From assembly GCF_030296915.1 (NCBI RefSeq), contig NZ_AP028031.1:1793501-1857500 (forward strand): a stretch of 64,000 bases of DNA, in the 5' to 3' direction. The DNA comes from Anaerostipes hadrus ATCC 29173 = JCM 17467 (lineage in GTDB: Bacteria; Bacillota; Clostridia; Lachnospirales; Lachnospiraceae). Positions 37,730 through 46,182 of the stretch are shown here, piece by piece. Within the stretch, counting starts at the first letter, position 1. Each line of letters starts with the position of its first letter. Both the position numbers and the translations under genes were made by a program. A model generated the notes under the pieces. It saw only the letters and a program-made list of their open reading frames with translations. It made no database searches and had not been told where the DNA came from.

Positions 37730-38224
37730 TTAGTCTGCTTTTGGTATCTTCCCGTACTGGCGTATGTATTCTGCATCCTGGCTCTCATAACGAAGAGTAT
37801 GTTTGGAATCTGGTTTCACCATTCCATATTTCTTTGCCGCAGTTTCTACAGTATCAAAACGAATACTCTGTTCAATCTCAAGATTCAGATCTTCATTCTC
37901 TACCTGCAGCGTGTTCAACTGTGTCTTTGCATCCGTAAGAGCCGCTTTTTGATTCAAAACTTTCGTACGCTCTGACAGATAAAAGAAACTTGCAACTGCG
38001 ATCACACAAAGTCCCGCAACTAATACCTTGATAAAGGCCAGATCGATCGACATTGCTCTCTTCTGATTCTGTCTTGTTGACTCCTTTACCTGATGTTCTC
38101 TTCTTGGTCTTGCCTTTCTTGTCTTCCTTGGCTGTCTGCGCACTGGCTCTGCAGCAAGATCTTCTATCTTCCTTGCTGTGTTGCCATAGATCATGTTATA
38201 TCGTTCTTGTCTCGTCTTGTCCAT
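37730..38224 (-). CDS. ftsL: FtsL-like septum formation protein
   Basis: A 164-residue bitopic protein. The N-terminal 60 residues are strongly basic and cytoplasmic. One membrane helix follows (LAFIKVLVAGLCVIAVASFF near 70), then a leucine-zipper-like coiled coil (ALTDAKTQLNTLQVENEDL). The C-terminus ends YIRQYGKIPKAD. FtsL proteins are poorly conserved, so the call depends on topology and on its place between rsmH and the septal PBP. The cytoplasmic extension is longer than in Bacillus FtsL. Confidence 0.8.
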   Translation of the reverse strand: MDKTRQERYNMIYGNTARKIEDLAAEPVRRQPRKTRKARPRREHQVKESTRQNQKRAMSIDLAFIKVLVAGLCVIAVASFFYLSERTKVLNQKAALTDAKTQLNTLQVENEDLNLEIEQSIRFDTVETAAKKYGMVKPDSKHTLRYESQDAEYIRQYGKIPKAD

Positions 38225-38236
38225 TGATACTCTCCC

Positions 38237-39175
38237 TTATTCTGCCCTTTCAAATACTCGAAGCTTGGAACTTTTTGCTCTCTTATTGTACTCTAGTTCT
38301 TCTTCCCCTGGAATGATTGGTTTTCTTGTTAACTGTTTTCCTTTCGATACGTTGCCACATACACATACTGGGAAGTTTGGCGGGCATGTACAAGGATTCT
38401 CATTCTTCTTAAAAGCTCGTTTGACGATACGGTCTTCTAAAGAATGGAAGGTAATGATACATAATCTTCCACCTGGATTTAAAAGATCGATCATCGCATC
38501 AATGCTGTCTTTCAATACGTCTAATTCTCTGTTACATTCGATACGGATCGCCTGAAATGTCTTCTTCGCCGGATGTCCTCCAACGGCTCTGACTTTCATC
38601 GGAATCGCACCTTTGATGACTTCTATTAACTGTCCGGTCGTTTCGATCGGACTTTCTTTTCTCTTATTCACGATATGTTTTGCAATGTTCTTTGCAAATT
38701 TCTCTTCGCCGTAGTCTCTGATTATATGGAATAGTTCCATCTCGGAATATTCATTGACAATATCTCTTGCAGTCAGTGACTGTCTCTGATCCATTCTCAT
38801 ATCAAGCGGAACATCTTCTCTGTAAGTAAATCCACGTTCCTTCTCATCTAACTGAAAGGATGATACCCCAAGATCTAACAAGATTCCATCAACATGTTCG
38901 ATTCCAAGATCATGTAACACTTTCGGCATGTTTACATAATTATCACGCACGATCGTTACTTTGTCCTTAAACGGTTCTAACCGCTTCGTGCTTGCAGCAA
39001 TCGCATCCGCATCCTGGTCGATCCCGATGTATCTTCCTTTCTCTGATAGTTTCTGGCATACATGATATGCATGTCCGCCTCCGCCCAGAGTCCCATCCAC
39101 ATAGATTCCGTCTGGTTTAATATGTAGTTCTTCGATCGTTTCGTCTAATAAAACGGAAATGTGTTTAAATTCCAT
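38237..39175 (-). CDS. rsmH: 16S rRNA (cytosine1402-N4)-methyltransferase
   Basis: A 312-residue SAM-dependent methyltransferase (MraW/RsmH) acting on 16S rRNA C1402. The SAM motif [11 protein letters not shown] is near residue 29. Further signatures are [19 protein letters not shown], and the C-terminal [16 protein letters not shown]. It is the second gene of the dcw cluster, 12 bases after mraZ. Standard length. Confidence 0.96.
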   Translation of the reverse strand: MEFKHISVLLDETIEELHIKPDGIYVDGTLGGGGHAYHVCQKLSEKGRYIGIDQDADAIAASTKRLEPFKDKVTIVRDNYVNMPKVLHDLGIEHVDGILLDLGVSSFQLDEKERGFTYREDVPLDMRMDQRQSLTARDIVNEYSEMELFHIIRDYGEEKFAKNIAKHIVNKRKESPIETTGQLIEVIKGAIPMKVRAVGGHPAKKTFQAIRIECNRELDVLKDSIDAMIDLLNPGGRLCIITFHSLEDRIVKRAFKKNENPCTCPPNFPVCVCGNVSKGKQLTRKPIIPGEEELEYNKRAKSSKLRVFERAE

Positions 39176-39187
39176 AATCCACCTAAC

Positions 39188-39625
39188 TTATATACTTAAT
39201 CCTAATTCCTGCATGCTGGCTGCAATATCATCCATATCCTCATAAGAATTGTTCTCAATCCACTTCTCCTTACTCCAGATTTCGATGCGGTCAGCCATTC
39301 CTGTTAATACAACTTCTTTCTTCATCTGGGCAAATTCCCGAAGTGTCGCTGGGACCAAGGTTCTTCCCTGCTTGTCCATCTCACATGGAGCTGCCCCTGC
39401 CATGAAAAATCTCGAAAACTTTCTGGCATCTTTATTAATAAGTGGCAAAGTTTTTAGCTTCCCTTGAAAACTTTCCCATTCGTTTTGTGGGAACACAAAC
39501 AGGCATCCATCCAATCCCTTTGTCATCACAAATTCCTGACCTAATTCTTCCCGGAATCGTGAAGGAATGATCAGCCTGCCTTTTGCATCAATCGTGTGAT
39601 TAAATTCCCCCATAAACATGGACAT
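39188..39625 (-). CDS. mraZ: Transcriptional regulator MraZ
   Basis: A 145-residue SpoVT/AbrB-like DNA-binding protein, first gene of the dcw cluster and repressor of it in other bacteria. Two swapped-hairpin halves are seen: GEFNHTIDAKGRLIIPSRFR near residue 5 and CEMDKQGRTLVPATLREFA near 80. Three in-frame ATGs (MSMFM) precede GEFNH; the first is listed, but the start could be 6 or 12 bases later. An upstream frame extension to 39709 runs through the operator and is unlikely. Autoregulation is suggested by boxes covering the ribosome-binding region. Confidence 0.9.
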   Translation of the reverse strand: MSMFMGEFNHTIDAKGRLIIPSRFREELGQEFVMTKGLDGCLFVFPQNEWESFQGKLKTLPLINKDARKFSRFFMAGAAPCEMDKQGRTLVPATLREFAQMKKEVVLTGMADRIEIWSKEKWIENNSYEDMDDIAASMQELGLSI

Positions 39626-39626
39626 C

Positions 39627-39653
39627 ACCACTTTCCACCACTTCTTACCACTT
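39627..39653 (-). promoter_or_regulatory. Candidate MraZ operator, three 10-bp-spaced boxes
   Basis: On the minus strand AAGTGGT occurs three times at exactly 10-bp spacing (ACCAC core at 39627, 39637 and 39647 on the plus strand), immediately before and touching the mraZ start. MraZ operators in other bacteria are arrays of short G-rich boxes with about 10-bp period (TGGGN-type in Escherichia, AAAGTG-type in Mycoplasma). Spacing, sequence and place all fit. Direct binding is inferred. Confidence 0.8.
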
Positions 39654-39747
39654 ATAAATTTCATTTTATACGATAGACTTATAAATTGCAAGGAATAATC
39701 CACAATCAAATCTTAGTTTTTTCTTAGAAATCCTTGTTTTTTTGCAC

Positions 39748-39793
39748 AAAAAAGAAGGGATTCCCTAAAAGTGGTTTTATTTCCCTTCTTTTT
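39748..39793 (-). terminator. Terminator of lgt
   Basis: AAAAAAGAAGGGA pairs with TCCCTTCTTTTT. It separates lgt from the dcw cluster, so the dcw promoter must lie between here and mraZ. Confidence 0.85.
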
Positions 39794-39798
39794 GTGTC

Positions 39799-40686
39799 TT
39801 ATTTCGTTATTTTCTTCCTTTTATATATGATAAATGCCGTTCCAAATACTGCAAGGATCAGTGCTAAAATCTGGGATACCCTGATCCCTGTAGATCCGAT
39901 CATCAGGGAATCGGTCCTTAATCCTTCAATCAAAAATCTTCCGATTCCATAACCAATACAATAAATGGCAATCAATTCTCCATCAAATTTCTTTCTCTTC
40001 GTAAAAAAGAAAATGATCAACAGTAGTAAAACAAGATTCCACATAGATTCATATAAGAATGTCGGATGTACCTGAATAAAGGTTGCTGCTTCATTTCCAG
40101 ATACAACATAAGTTGCCTTATCATACAATCCATTGGATACGATCTCATCAATCCTTCCGTGTTCAATAAAGAAATTTGTCGGAATCTGCATTGCAAATAA
40201 ACTGTTGGTATATGATCCAAACGCTTCTCTGTTAAAGAAATTGCCCCATCGTCCAAGAATCTGACCGACAAGCAGCCCTTTTACCGCCACATCTCCAAAC
40301 TGAAGCATAGATAAATGTTTCTTCTTGCAGAAGATATATAATGTGATTGCACCTGCGATCACACCTCCATAAATTGCAAGTCCTCCATTTCTGATCTGTA
40401 TGATCTCTGACAAATGATTCTTATAATAATCCCATGAAAAGATCACATAATAGAGTCTTGCTCCTACGATCGCCGGAATGATCATCGTGATCAGATAGTC
40501 AAAGACTAATTCCGGATCAAATTTATTTTCATGTTTTGCTGCGTAATAAGAAACGATCAATCCAAGCAAGAATCCTGTTGCAATGATCATTCCATAATAT
40601 TTGATCTCAAACCCTCCAATATTGATTCCATCACCGACATTTTTCAGTACGATCCCTAAATGTGGGAATCTGATTTGATGTTCCAT
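39799..40686 (-). CDS. lgt: Prolipoprotein diacylglyceryl transferase
   Basis: A 295-residue membrane enzyme that attaches diacylglycerol to the lipobox Cys of prolipoproteins. The Lgt signature GQILGRWGNFFNREAFGS is near residue 140. An N-terminal YYGMIIATGFLLG segment, about seven helices, and the late QVHPTFLYESMWN and YGIGRFLIEGLRTD motifs complete the match. The ATG at 40686 is preferred over a GTG one codon upstream because AGGAAG is 7 bases before it. It is monocistronic and ends at the terminator before mraZ. Confidence 0.95.
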   Translation of the reverse strand: MEHQIRFPHLGIVLKNVGDGINIGGFEIKYYGMIIATGFLLGLIVSYYAAKHENKFDPELVFDYLITMIIPAIVGARLYYVIFSWDYYKNHLSEIIQIRNGGLAIYGGVIAGAITLYIFCKKKHLSMLQFGDVAVKGLLVGQILGRWGNFFNREAFGSYTNSLFAMQIPTNFFIEHGRIDEIVSNGLYDKATYVVSGNEAATFIQVHPTFLYESMWNLVLLLLIIFFFTKRKKFDGELIAIYCIGYGIGRFLIEGLRTDSLMIGSTGIRVSQILALILAVFGTAFIIYKRKKITK

Positions 40687-40807
40687 CACTTTTCTTCCTT
40701 TCTAAAGCCTCGTTTTGTCTCTTCTTTGTTTTGTTACTCAAATCAAAGATATCTTATCCCATTTCTCTTTTCTTTTCAAGTCGCTTATGGTAAACTATCT
40801 ACAGTAT

Positions 40808-40836
40808 GACCTTGGATATTTTTTCAAGGTCTGTTT
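40808..40836 (+). terminator. Leader hairpin (possible attenuator) upstream of ychF
   Basis: GACCTTG pairs with CAAGGTC around a T-rich loop and is followed by TGTTTT. It sits 35 bases upstream of the ychF start, in its leader. It could act as an attenuator, or terminate transcription from the left. Confidence 0.5.
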
Positions 40837-40871
40837 TAAGAAATACCCATGAGAAAGGAAATTAATAGATT

Positions 40872-41963
40872 ATGAAATTAGGAATCGTTGGATTACCAAA
40901 CGTCGGAAAGAGTACATTATTTAACTCTTTAACAAAAGCCGGTGCTGAATCCGCTAACTATCCATTCTGTACGATCGACCCTAATGTGGGAATCGTAACA
41001 GTTCCAGATGCTCGTGTTGATTATCTGGCTGAGAAATACCATTCAAAGAAAGTGATCCCTGCAGCGATCGAATTCGTTGATATCGCAGGTCTTGTGAAAG
41101 GAGCTTCCAAAGGGGAAGGTCTTGGAAACCAGTTCCTTGCAAATATCCGTGAAGTCGATGCGATCGTTCACGTTGTTCGTTGTTTTGATGATGGAAATAT
41201 CGTTCACGTTGACGGTTCTGTAAACCCACTTCGTGATATCGAAACGATCAACTTCGAGCTGATCTTCTCTGATATCGAAGTGTTAGACCGTCGTATCGCA
41301 AAATCAACAAAAGGATCAAGAAATGATAAATCTCTTGCTCACGAAGTTGAATTCTTATCTAAGGTAAAAGCTCATCTGGAAGATGGAAAGCTTGCTAAGA
41401 CATTCGAAGTCGATGATGAAGAAGATCAGGAAATCCTAAATTCCTGCAACCTGTTAACGATCAAACCAGTGATCTTTGCTGCAAACGTTAACGAAGATGA
41501 ACTTGCTGGAGAAGATAATGATTATGTAAAAGCTGTCCGTGAGTATGCTGCAGACGTTGATGCGAAAGTATTCGTTGTATGTGCTCAGATTGAACAGGAA
41601 ATCTCTGAATTAGATGATGATGAGAAGAAAGAATTCTTAGAGGATCTTGGATTAGAAGAATCTGGTCTTGAAAAACTGATCTCTGCCAGCTACTCTCTTC
41701 TTGGACTGATCAGTTTCTTAACTTCCGGAGAAGACGAGACACGTGCTTGGACGATCAAAGAAGGTACAAAGGCTCCTCAGGCTGCTGGTAAGATCCATAC
41801 AGACTTTGAGCGTGGATTTATCTGTGCTGAAGTTGTTTCTTTTGAAGATTTGAAGGAGTATGGTACGATGCAGGCTTGTAAGGAGAAAGGGCTTGTACGT
41901 CAGGAAGGAAAAGAATATGTTGTTAAAGATGGAGATATTATTGTATTCCGCTTTAATGTTTAA
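40872..41963 (+). CDS. ychF: Obg-family GTPase/ATPase YchF
   Basis: A 363-residue P-loop NTPase of the Obg/YchF group. G1 is [12 protein letters not shown] at residue 6, G3 [14 protein letters not shown] near 70, and a non-canonical G4 (AANVNEDE) explains its ATP preference in characterised members. The C-terminal TGS domain is [26 protein letters not shown] and later [10 protein letters not shown]. Standard length. Universal ribosome- or redox-linked regulator. GAAAGGAAA precedes the start. No simple terminator follows; the long palindromic element begins 18 bases after the stop. Confidence 0.96.
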   Translation: MKLGIVGLPNVGKSTLFNSLTKAGAESANYPFCTIDPNVGIVTVPDARVDYLAEKYHSKKVIPAAIEFVDIAGLVKGASKGEGLGNQFLANIREVDAIVHVVRCFDDGNIVHVDGSVNPLRDIETINFELIFSDIEVLDRRIAKSTKGSRNDKSLAHEVEFLSKVKAHLEDGKLAKTFEVDDEEDQEILNSCNLLTIKPVIFAANVNEDELAGEDNDYVKAVREYAADVDAKVFVVCAQIEQEISELDDDEKKEFLEDLGLEESGLEKLISASYSLLGLISFLTSGEDETRAWTIKEGTKAPQAAGKIHTDFERGFICAEVVSFEDLKEYGTMQACKEKGLVRQEGKEYVVKDGDIIVFRFNV

Positions 41964-41981
41964 TTTATAGTTTCTTTACCA

Positions 41982-42238
41982 TAGACTTTGAGTATATAAG
42001 ATATCATAACAATCAAATAGTTCCCGTCCACAACACGCGTTTTATTCATCATTTTTGACCGATCGCTGATTCGCCGACATTCCTTGTATAACTCGCTTAT
42101 GGAAGTCCAAAATGACTTCCATATCGCTCAGACAATACACCATGTCGGCTGCGAATCGGTCAAAAATAATGATAAAATGCTAATCGTTGTGGACGGGAAC
42201 TATTTGATTGTTATGATATCTTACATACTTGAAGTTTA
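41982..42238. repeat. Long palindromic element, copy A (unrecognised family)
   Basis: The 257-base element folds on itself end to end. Termini TAGACTTTGAGTATAT and CATACTTGAAGTTTA are roughly complementary. An outer stem of 37 perfect base pairs follows (41998-42034 with 42184-42222). A partly paired segment then leads to a conserved inner core with CGCTGATTCGCCGAC, TTCCTTGTATAACTCGC, GCTCAGACAATACACCA and CGGCTGCGAATC. The apex is a separate hairpin ATGGAAGTC/GACTTCCAT. A second copy is at 62968-63218 with the same core and termini but wholly different outer arms. It lies between convergent genes. It has no coding potential that I credit. Function is unknown. Confidence 0.85.
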
Positions 42239-42312
42239 TTGGAAAGAACTATTGAATAATAAAATGTGTTGGTTATATCACAACTGTTTCCCTAAAACTA
42301 ATACTGTCCTCT

Positions 42313-42423
42313 TTAATGTATTATTTTATGAATCACATTTTTTACTATTTTAAATATAGCTGTATATAGTACCACTCCAATAACTACTGTGATAAGTTGT
42401 ATAATTAGATCTGGTATTAACAT
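42313..42423 (-). CDS. Hydrophobic 36-residue peptide
   Basis: A 36-codon frame starts 12 bases after the stop of the secreted 86-residue protein gene. AGGGGAAAG is its ribosome-binding site. It encodes MLIPDLIIQLITVVIGVVLY and then a basic tail FKIVKNVIHKIIH. One membrane-spanning helix with a cationic C-terminus is expected. Size and topology resemble small membrane peptides such as holin-like type I toxins, but it is encoded at the end of an operon. A regulatory or accessory membrane peptide is equally possible. I found no antisense antitoxin RNA. Confidence 0.6.
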   Translation of the reverse strand: MLIPDLIIQLITVVIGVVLYTAIFKIVKNVIHKIIH

Positions 42424-42434
42424 TTCTTTCCCCT

Positions 42435-42695
42435 CTATTTAGCTTCTTCTGCTTCCCAGATAATGATGTTTCCTTCATCTTTACCGGAGTGTTCTTTTTT
42501 TAGTTCCCTGACTTGTTGCTTTGTTACTTTTCCTTTGGCTTTGTCTTTAATCGTTACACCTTGGTATTTATTTGTTGTAACTGTGTCTTCTTTCTGCTTG
42601 GCAGAGTTGGTTTTGTTTTGTCCATAAGTTGTGCCTGCGCTGTATAGTGCAGCTGTTAGGCATACCCCTGCAAGTAGTATTGATAATTTTTTCAT
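42435..42695 (-). CDS. Small secreted protein of unknown function
   Basis: An 86-residue protein with a Sec signal peptide (MKKLSILLAGVCLTAALYSA, cleavage near residue 25). A short hydrophilic, Lys-rich mature part follows (GVTIKDKAKGKVTKQQVREL). The C-terminus ends IIIWEAEEAK. The signal peptide has a Cys at position 12 but no lipobox. I do not recognise the family. It lies 62 bases downstream of the VanZ-like gene and probably belongs to the same BlaI-controlled transcript, followed by the 36-residue peptide gene. Confidence 0.65.
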   Translation of the reverse strand: MKKLSILLAGVCLTAALYSAGTTYGQNKTNSAKQKEDTVTTNKYQGVTIKDKAKGKVTKQQVRELKKEHSGKDEGNIIIWEAEEAK

Positions 42696-42757
42696 ATCTT
42701 ATTCTCCTTAATGTTTTATACTATAGTATCTCATATTTTTCATGGAATATCAAATCC

Positions 42758-43657
42758 CTAATATCTAATAGTTTTTCGACTTATTACCGCACACACAATG
42801 GATGCAGCAAGCATTGGTATAATACTATCTTGGCTTAAAATCTGAATAAAATTTCCAATGAAGCAAACAATCATAAATATACTGATTATTTTCGCTGTTT
42901 TAGCACCATAGTCTTTTGGATGTCTATGTGCTATAGCCCAGCTGATGACTGCTAGTATTATACATGGGATCATTGTGTAGTGGATGCCGTTATATGACAA
43001 TATATATCCACTATTTCCTGACCAACTGTTGAGATTCAAACTATCCAAAATCATATCTCCAATTGACACCGTCTTCTCATAAAATGGGATACTTAAAAAT
43101 CCATTAATCATAACCAGTATCAATGCCTCTGTTCCAAATCCTAATTGCTTTTTCAAAAGAATTTTTTGCAATAGGTTCTCTAGGATATACCCGATCAGAA
43201 ATCCTAGTGTATTAAAAATGATATCATCAATATCACCAATTCTTCCTGCAAATACAACTTGTACAAACTCAATCATCAAAGATATCAATGCCCCTGCAAT
43301 TATTGCTTTTCCATAGTTCCATTTTATTTTCTTTATAAATATGGGAACAAAAAGTCCCATTGGCAGAAACATTAATGTATTTAACAGCATCAATTTCCAG
43401 CTTTCATTCACAAATGGTACAATATTCCAGGCTGTAAATCCTCCATATGACCATGATGTGATGTCTAATACTCTCGTGACCATGCCAACGGTTGCTATGT
43501 AAACCAAAAATATGTATTTTATGATCCATCCTGGCTGACATATAATCTTTTTATTATATCGTAAATAGTAAATTGTGCTTATGACTGCAAATGCAATCGT
43601 TGCCATAACAATAGCTTGAGCTAGATAACTACTCCCAAGCAGAATTTTCTCCATCAT
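42758..43657 (-). CDS. VanZ-family membrane protein
   Basis: A 299-residue membrane protein starting MMEKILLGSS after AAAGGAG; the 12 codons upstream overlap the preceding gene. The VanZ-like core spans about residues 60-165: TAWNIVPFVNES, LLNTLMFLPMGLFVP, EFVQVVFAGRIGDIDDIIFN and NTLGFLIGYILE. VanZ domains occur in teicoplanin resistance and in many Firmicutes membrane proteins of unknown role. Additional helices follow the core. It overlaps the preceding membrane-protein gene by 4 bases (translational coupling). A role in envelope stress or antibiotic response is suggested by the BlaI/BlaR1-like genes at the operon head. Confidence 0.82.
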   Translation of the reverse strand: MMEKILLGSSYLAQAIVMATIAFAVISTIYYLRYNKKIICQPGWIIKYIFLVYIATVGMVTRVLDITSWSYGGFTAWNIVPFVNESWKLMLLNTLMFLPMGLFVPIFIKKIKWNYGKAIIAGALISLMIEFVQVVFAGRIGDIDDIIFNTLGFLIGYILENLLQKILLKKQLGFGTEALILVMINGFLSIPFYEKTVSIGDMILDSLNLNSWSGNSGYILSYNGIHYTMIPCIILAVISWAIAHRHPKDYGAKTAKIISIFMIVCFIGNFIQILSQDSIIPMLAASIVCAVISRKTIRY

Positions 43658-44778
43658 GTTCTTTTCTCCTTTAATCCAATCATTCCTGCACATAACAAAA
43701 ATACTATTATCATATAAGCCACAAAATCAGAAGAATATATTTGAATTATTTTTATGTGTTTAGGAAACAAGAACCGCAAAAATACATTTGCAAATATACT
43801 CCCACTTGTACATAGGGCTACTGTTTTATATACCAATGTTTTCACTTTTCTTGTATTCACAGCCAGTACTTTATATACAACGATGAATTCTAGTAGCAAA
43901 TTTAAACTCATGAATATCAATGCTTTTTCAGTTGTCATTGGTAATAAATTATTTGATTTCCATTTCATCTGCGGTATCACATAACGATAACCTGTCTCCC
44001 TGCGTATTCTTTTTAGCAAATTACTTATTTGACGATACTCTTTCTCATTCTTATAACAAAAATAACCTGAACATTTTACTGACATTAATATTTTTTCATT
44101 CTCTTGTTTCATTGTTTTCATTTTACTTACTGTTGGCATAATCAATGTTTCATCAAGATTTAATTCCGATGACAACCTAGTATTCTTATGTAAAAACCCA
44201 ACAATTTTAAACGTACAATTTTCAGTTCCCAAATATCCTGCCTTAATTTTCTGATTCAAATGGAAAACTTTTTGATAATCATATCCTGCAATTAATGGAA
44301 TCTCTTGATTCAAAGGTCTTTGATACTCTTTTAAAGTAAAGCAACGACCTTTTTCAATATGTTGTTCTATCTTCTTTTCACTTATCATTTTCTCTGGCAT
44401 CTGAAGTACAGTTAAATTTGTAAGATATCCATCTTCCGTTTTGTCATTATATGATCCAGATGCAAGTTTTTCATTCCCACGAAAATATTCATGATAAGAT
44501 AGAATCTGTCTGGAATATTCTCTGTATAACTCTGCTTTTTCTAATTCTTTATATACTTTTTTTAAAATACTGAGAGAGTTTTTCTGATGAAGGAATTCCA
44601 TATAGCTAGAATTTCTATTATCATATTCATCTGATAACTTCCATACTCCAGGGTATTCTATCTCCACTTGTTCATTATGACGATCAATCTTATTTTGATA
44701 CGAATATATAATAATTCCCAGTAAACACCCAATGCTTAATATATAAAATACCATAAAACGAACTACATATTTCCTCAT
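43654..44778 (-). CDS. Membrane protein with FtsX/MacB-like topology, unknown function
   Basis: A 374-residue protein with one N-terminal helix (FMVFYILSIGCLLGIIIY), a large extracytoplasmic domain (residues about 35-275), and three C-terminal helices near 285-370. That is the layout of ABC permeases of the MacB/FtsX type, and the segment CFTLKEYQRPLNQEIPLIAG resembles the start of a periplasmic core. Identity is too low for me to assign a family. No ABC ATPase gene is adjacent. It starts 3 bases after the end of the extended BlaR1 frame and overlaps the VanZ-like gene. Confidence 0.6.
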   Translation of the reverse strand: MRKYVVRFMVFYILSIGCLLGIIIYSYQNKIDRHNEQVEIEYPGVWKLSDEYDNRNSSYMEFLHQKNSLSILKKVYKELEKAELYREYSRQILSYHEYFRGNEKLASGSYNDKTEDGYLTNLTVLQMPEKMISEKKIEQHIEKGRCFTLKEYQRPLNQEIPLIAGYDYQKVFHLNQKIKAGYLGTENCTFKIVGFLHKNTRLSSELNLDETLIMPTVSKMKTMKQENEKILMSVKCSGYFCYKNEKEYRQISNLLKRIRRETGYRYVIPQMKWKSNNLLPMTTEKALIFMSLNLLLEFIVVYKVLAVNTRKVKTLVYKTVALCTSGSIFANVFLRFLFPKHIKIIQIYSSDFVAYMIIVFLLCAGMIGLKEKRT

Positions 44779-44784
44779 TTATCA

Positions 44785-46182
44785 TTTCTCCACACAAATC
44801 GCTATTCCTATTTTTATTTTCTTTTTATAACGATTTTCAACGAATACTTTATATTTTCCATCTTTTTTCACATAAAAGTCATGTATAATATCGACCGCAT
44901 GCATCACATATCGTTCTTTTCCTGTCCCATCTATAACTCCTGCTACAAAATCCTTGTCGTCTCTTTATATTTCTTGAGATGAAAAAACGGTCAGTTTAAT
45001 TTTCTCGCCTTTTTTTAATTCCAGCTCTTTTGTTTCTAGCCTTGTTTTTGCGTTTAATGGCTGAACTACATCTAGTTCTTCTCCTTTTTTGATATTTTGT
45101 TTTAGTTTTGTAACTGCTAAGTTTGTCCCGATCCTTTTTGCGGTATATTCTTTCAAATCCATTGTATATTCTGTCTCTTCTTCTGGAAGATCCTCTTCTA
45201 TTTCCGTTGCCCAGACTGTTTCTACATAAATTTTATGATAGCCGATCGTGCTTAGAATAATTACCGCAACGACCACGAAAGATAATCCTATACAAAGGAA
45301 TGTTCCTGCCATTACATTCCTTGTATTTTTGTTTTCAATTGATTTAATTCTTAAAATTCGTGTCTTTAATTGACTTTTGTCTTCTCCTAATGCTGCGCAC
45401 AGATATGCTCCTTTTGCAAATGGTGATATTCCGATTTCACAGATTGTTGTAAAATATCTTTTTTTGCTTTTCATAATTGTGATTGATTCTAAATCGCAGT
45501 ATGTTTCATTCCAGCTGTCTACATCCATATCTAATTGTTTTACTAATGGATTCCACCAATGAATGACCCTTACAAGTCCGCATAACTGTTTCCACAAAAT
45601 ATCTTTATGCTTACAGTGAATCAACTCATGGATGCATATAATCTTTAATTCTTCTTTGTTATATTCTCTTTCTGGAAGCAAAATCATCGGTTTTAGAAAT
45701 CCGCAAATAATCGGTACCGCCAATCCATATACAGCTTTAATTTCTATATTTCTACGAACACCTACTTCTTCTTTCCATTGATTCTTGCAATCTAAAATAG
45801 ATCTGCTGCATACACATGCCCTCTTTCGTAATTGATTCATTTGTGCCTGAATACGTATTGTTTTCAGTATAGCTTTTAAAAATCCAATCGTCCAAATGAT
45901 TCCTACAACAAAAAATACCCATCCTACCAATGGAGACAGTGCAAACATTGTATAATCTTCTTCATATACATAATAAATGAAATAGATCAATACAATTACG
46001 ATTGGCATCAGAAATGATAAAACTGCTCCTCTTAAAACAGTAATGCACATACTGATCAATCCTTTTCGCTCTAGTTGTTGCCTTATCTTGCGAAAGCAAA
46101 GATACGAAATACTTCCCACCAAACCATTCAGCAGTATCATACTGATGACATAAATATATATTTTTTTAATCATCCAAATCAT
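44785..46182 (-). pseudogene. BlaR1-like M56 metallopeptidase sensor, interrupted by in-frame stop
   Basis: The first 405 codons (46182-44965) encode a polytopic M56/BlaR1-like protein: helices near 10-30, 50-72 and 85-105, then the zinc motif HELIH at residues 185-189. A fourth helix near 300 leads into an extracellular C-terminal domain, not a penicillin-binding sensor. The frame ends at TAA in FSSQEI*. The same frame stays open for 60 further codons (KDFVAGVIDGTGKERYVMHA, then DGKYKVFVENRYKKK) to TGA at 44782, 3 bases before the next gene. A nonsense mutation truncating the sensor domain is the simplest reading. The protease half may still work. The start overlaps blaI-like by 17 bases. 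Confidence 0.75.

Noticed and set aside
42084..42353. 89-codon plus-strand frame across palindromic element A
   Set aside because: It runs through the inverted arms and core of the element, has no ribosome site and no counterpart in copy B.
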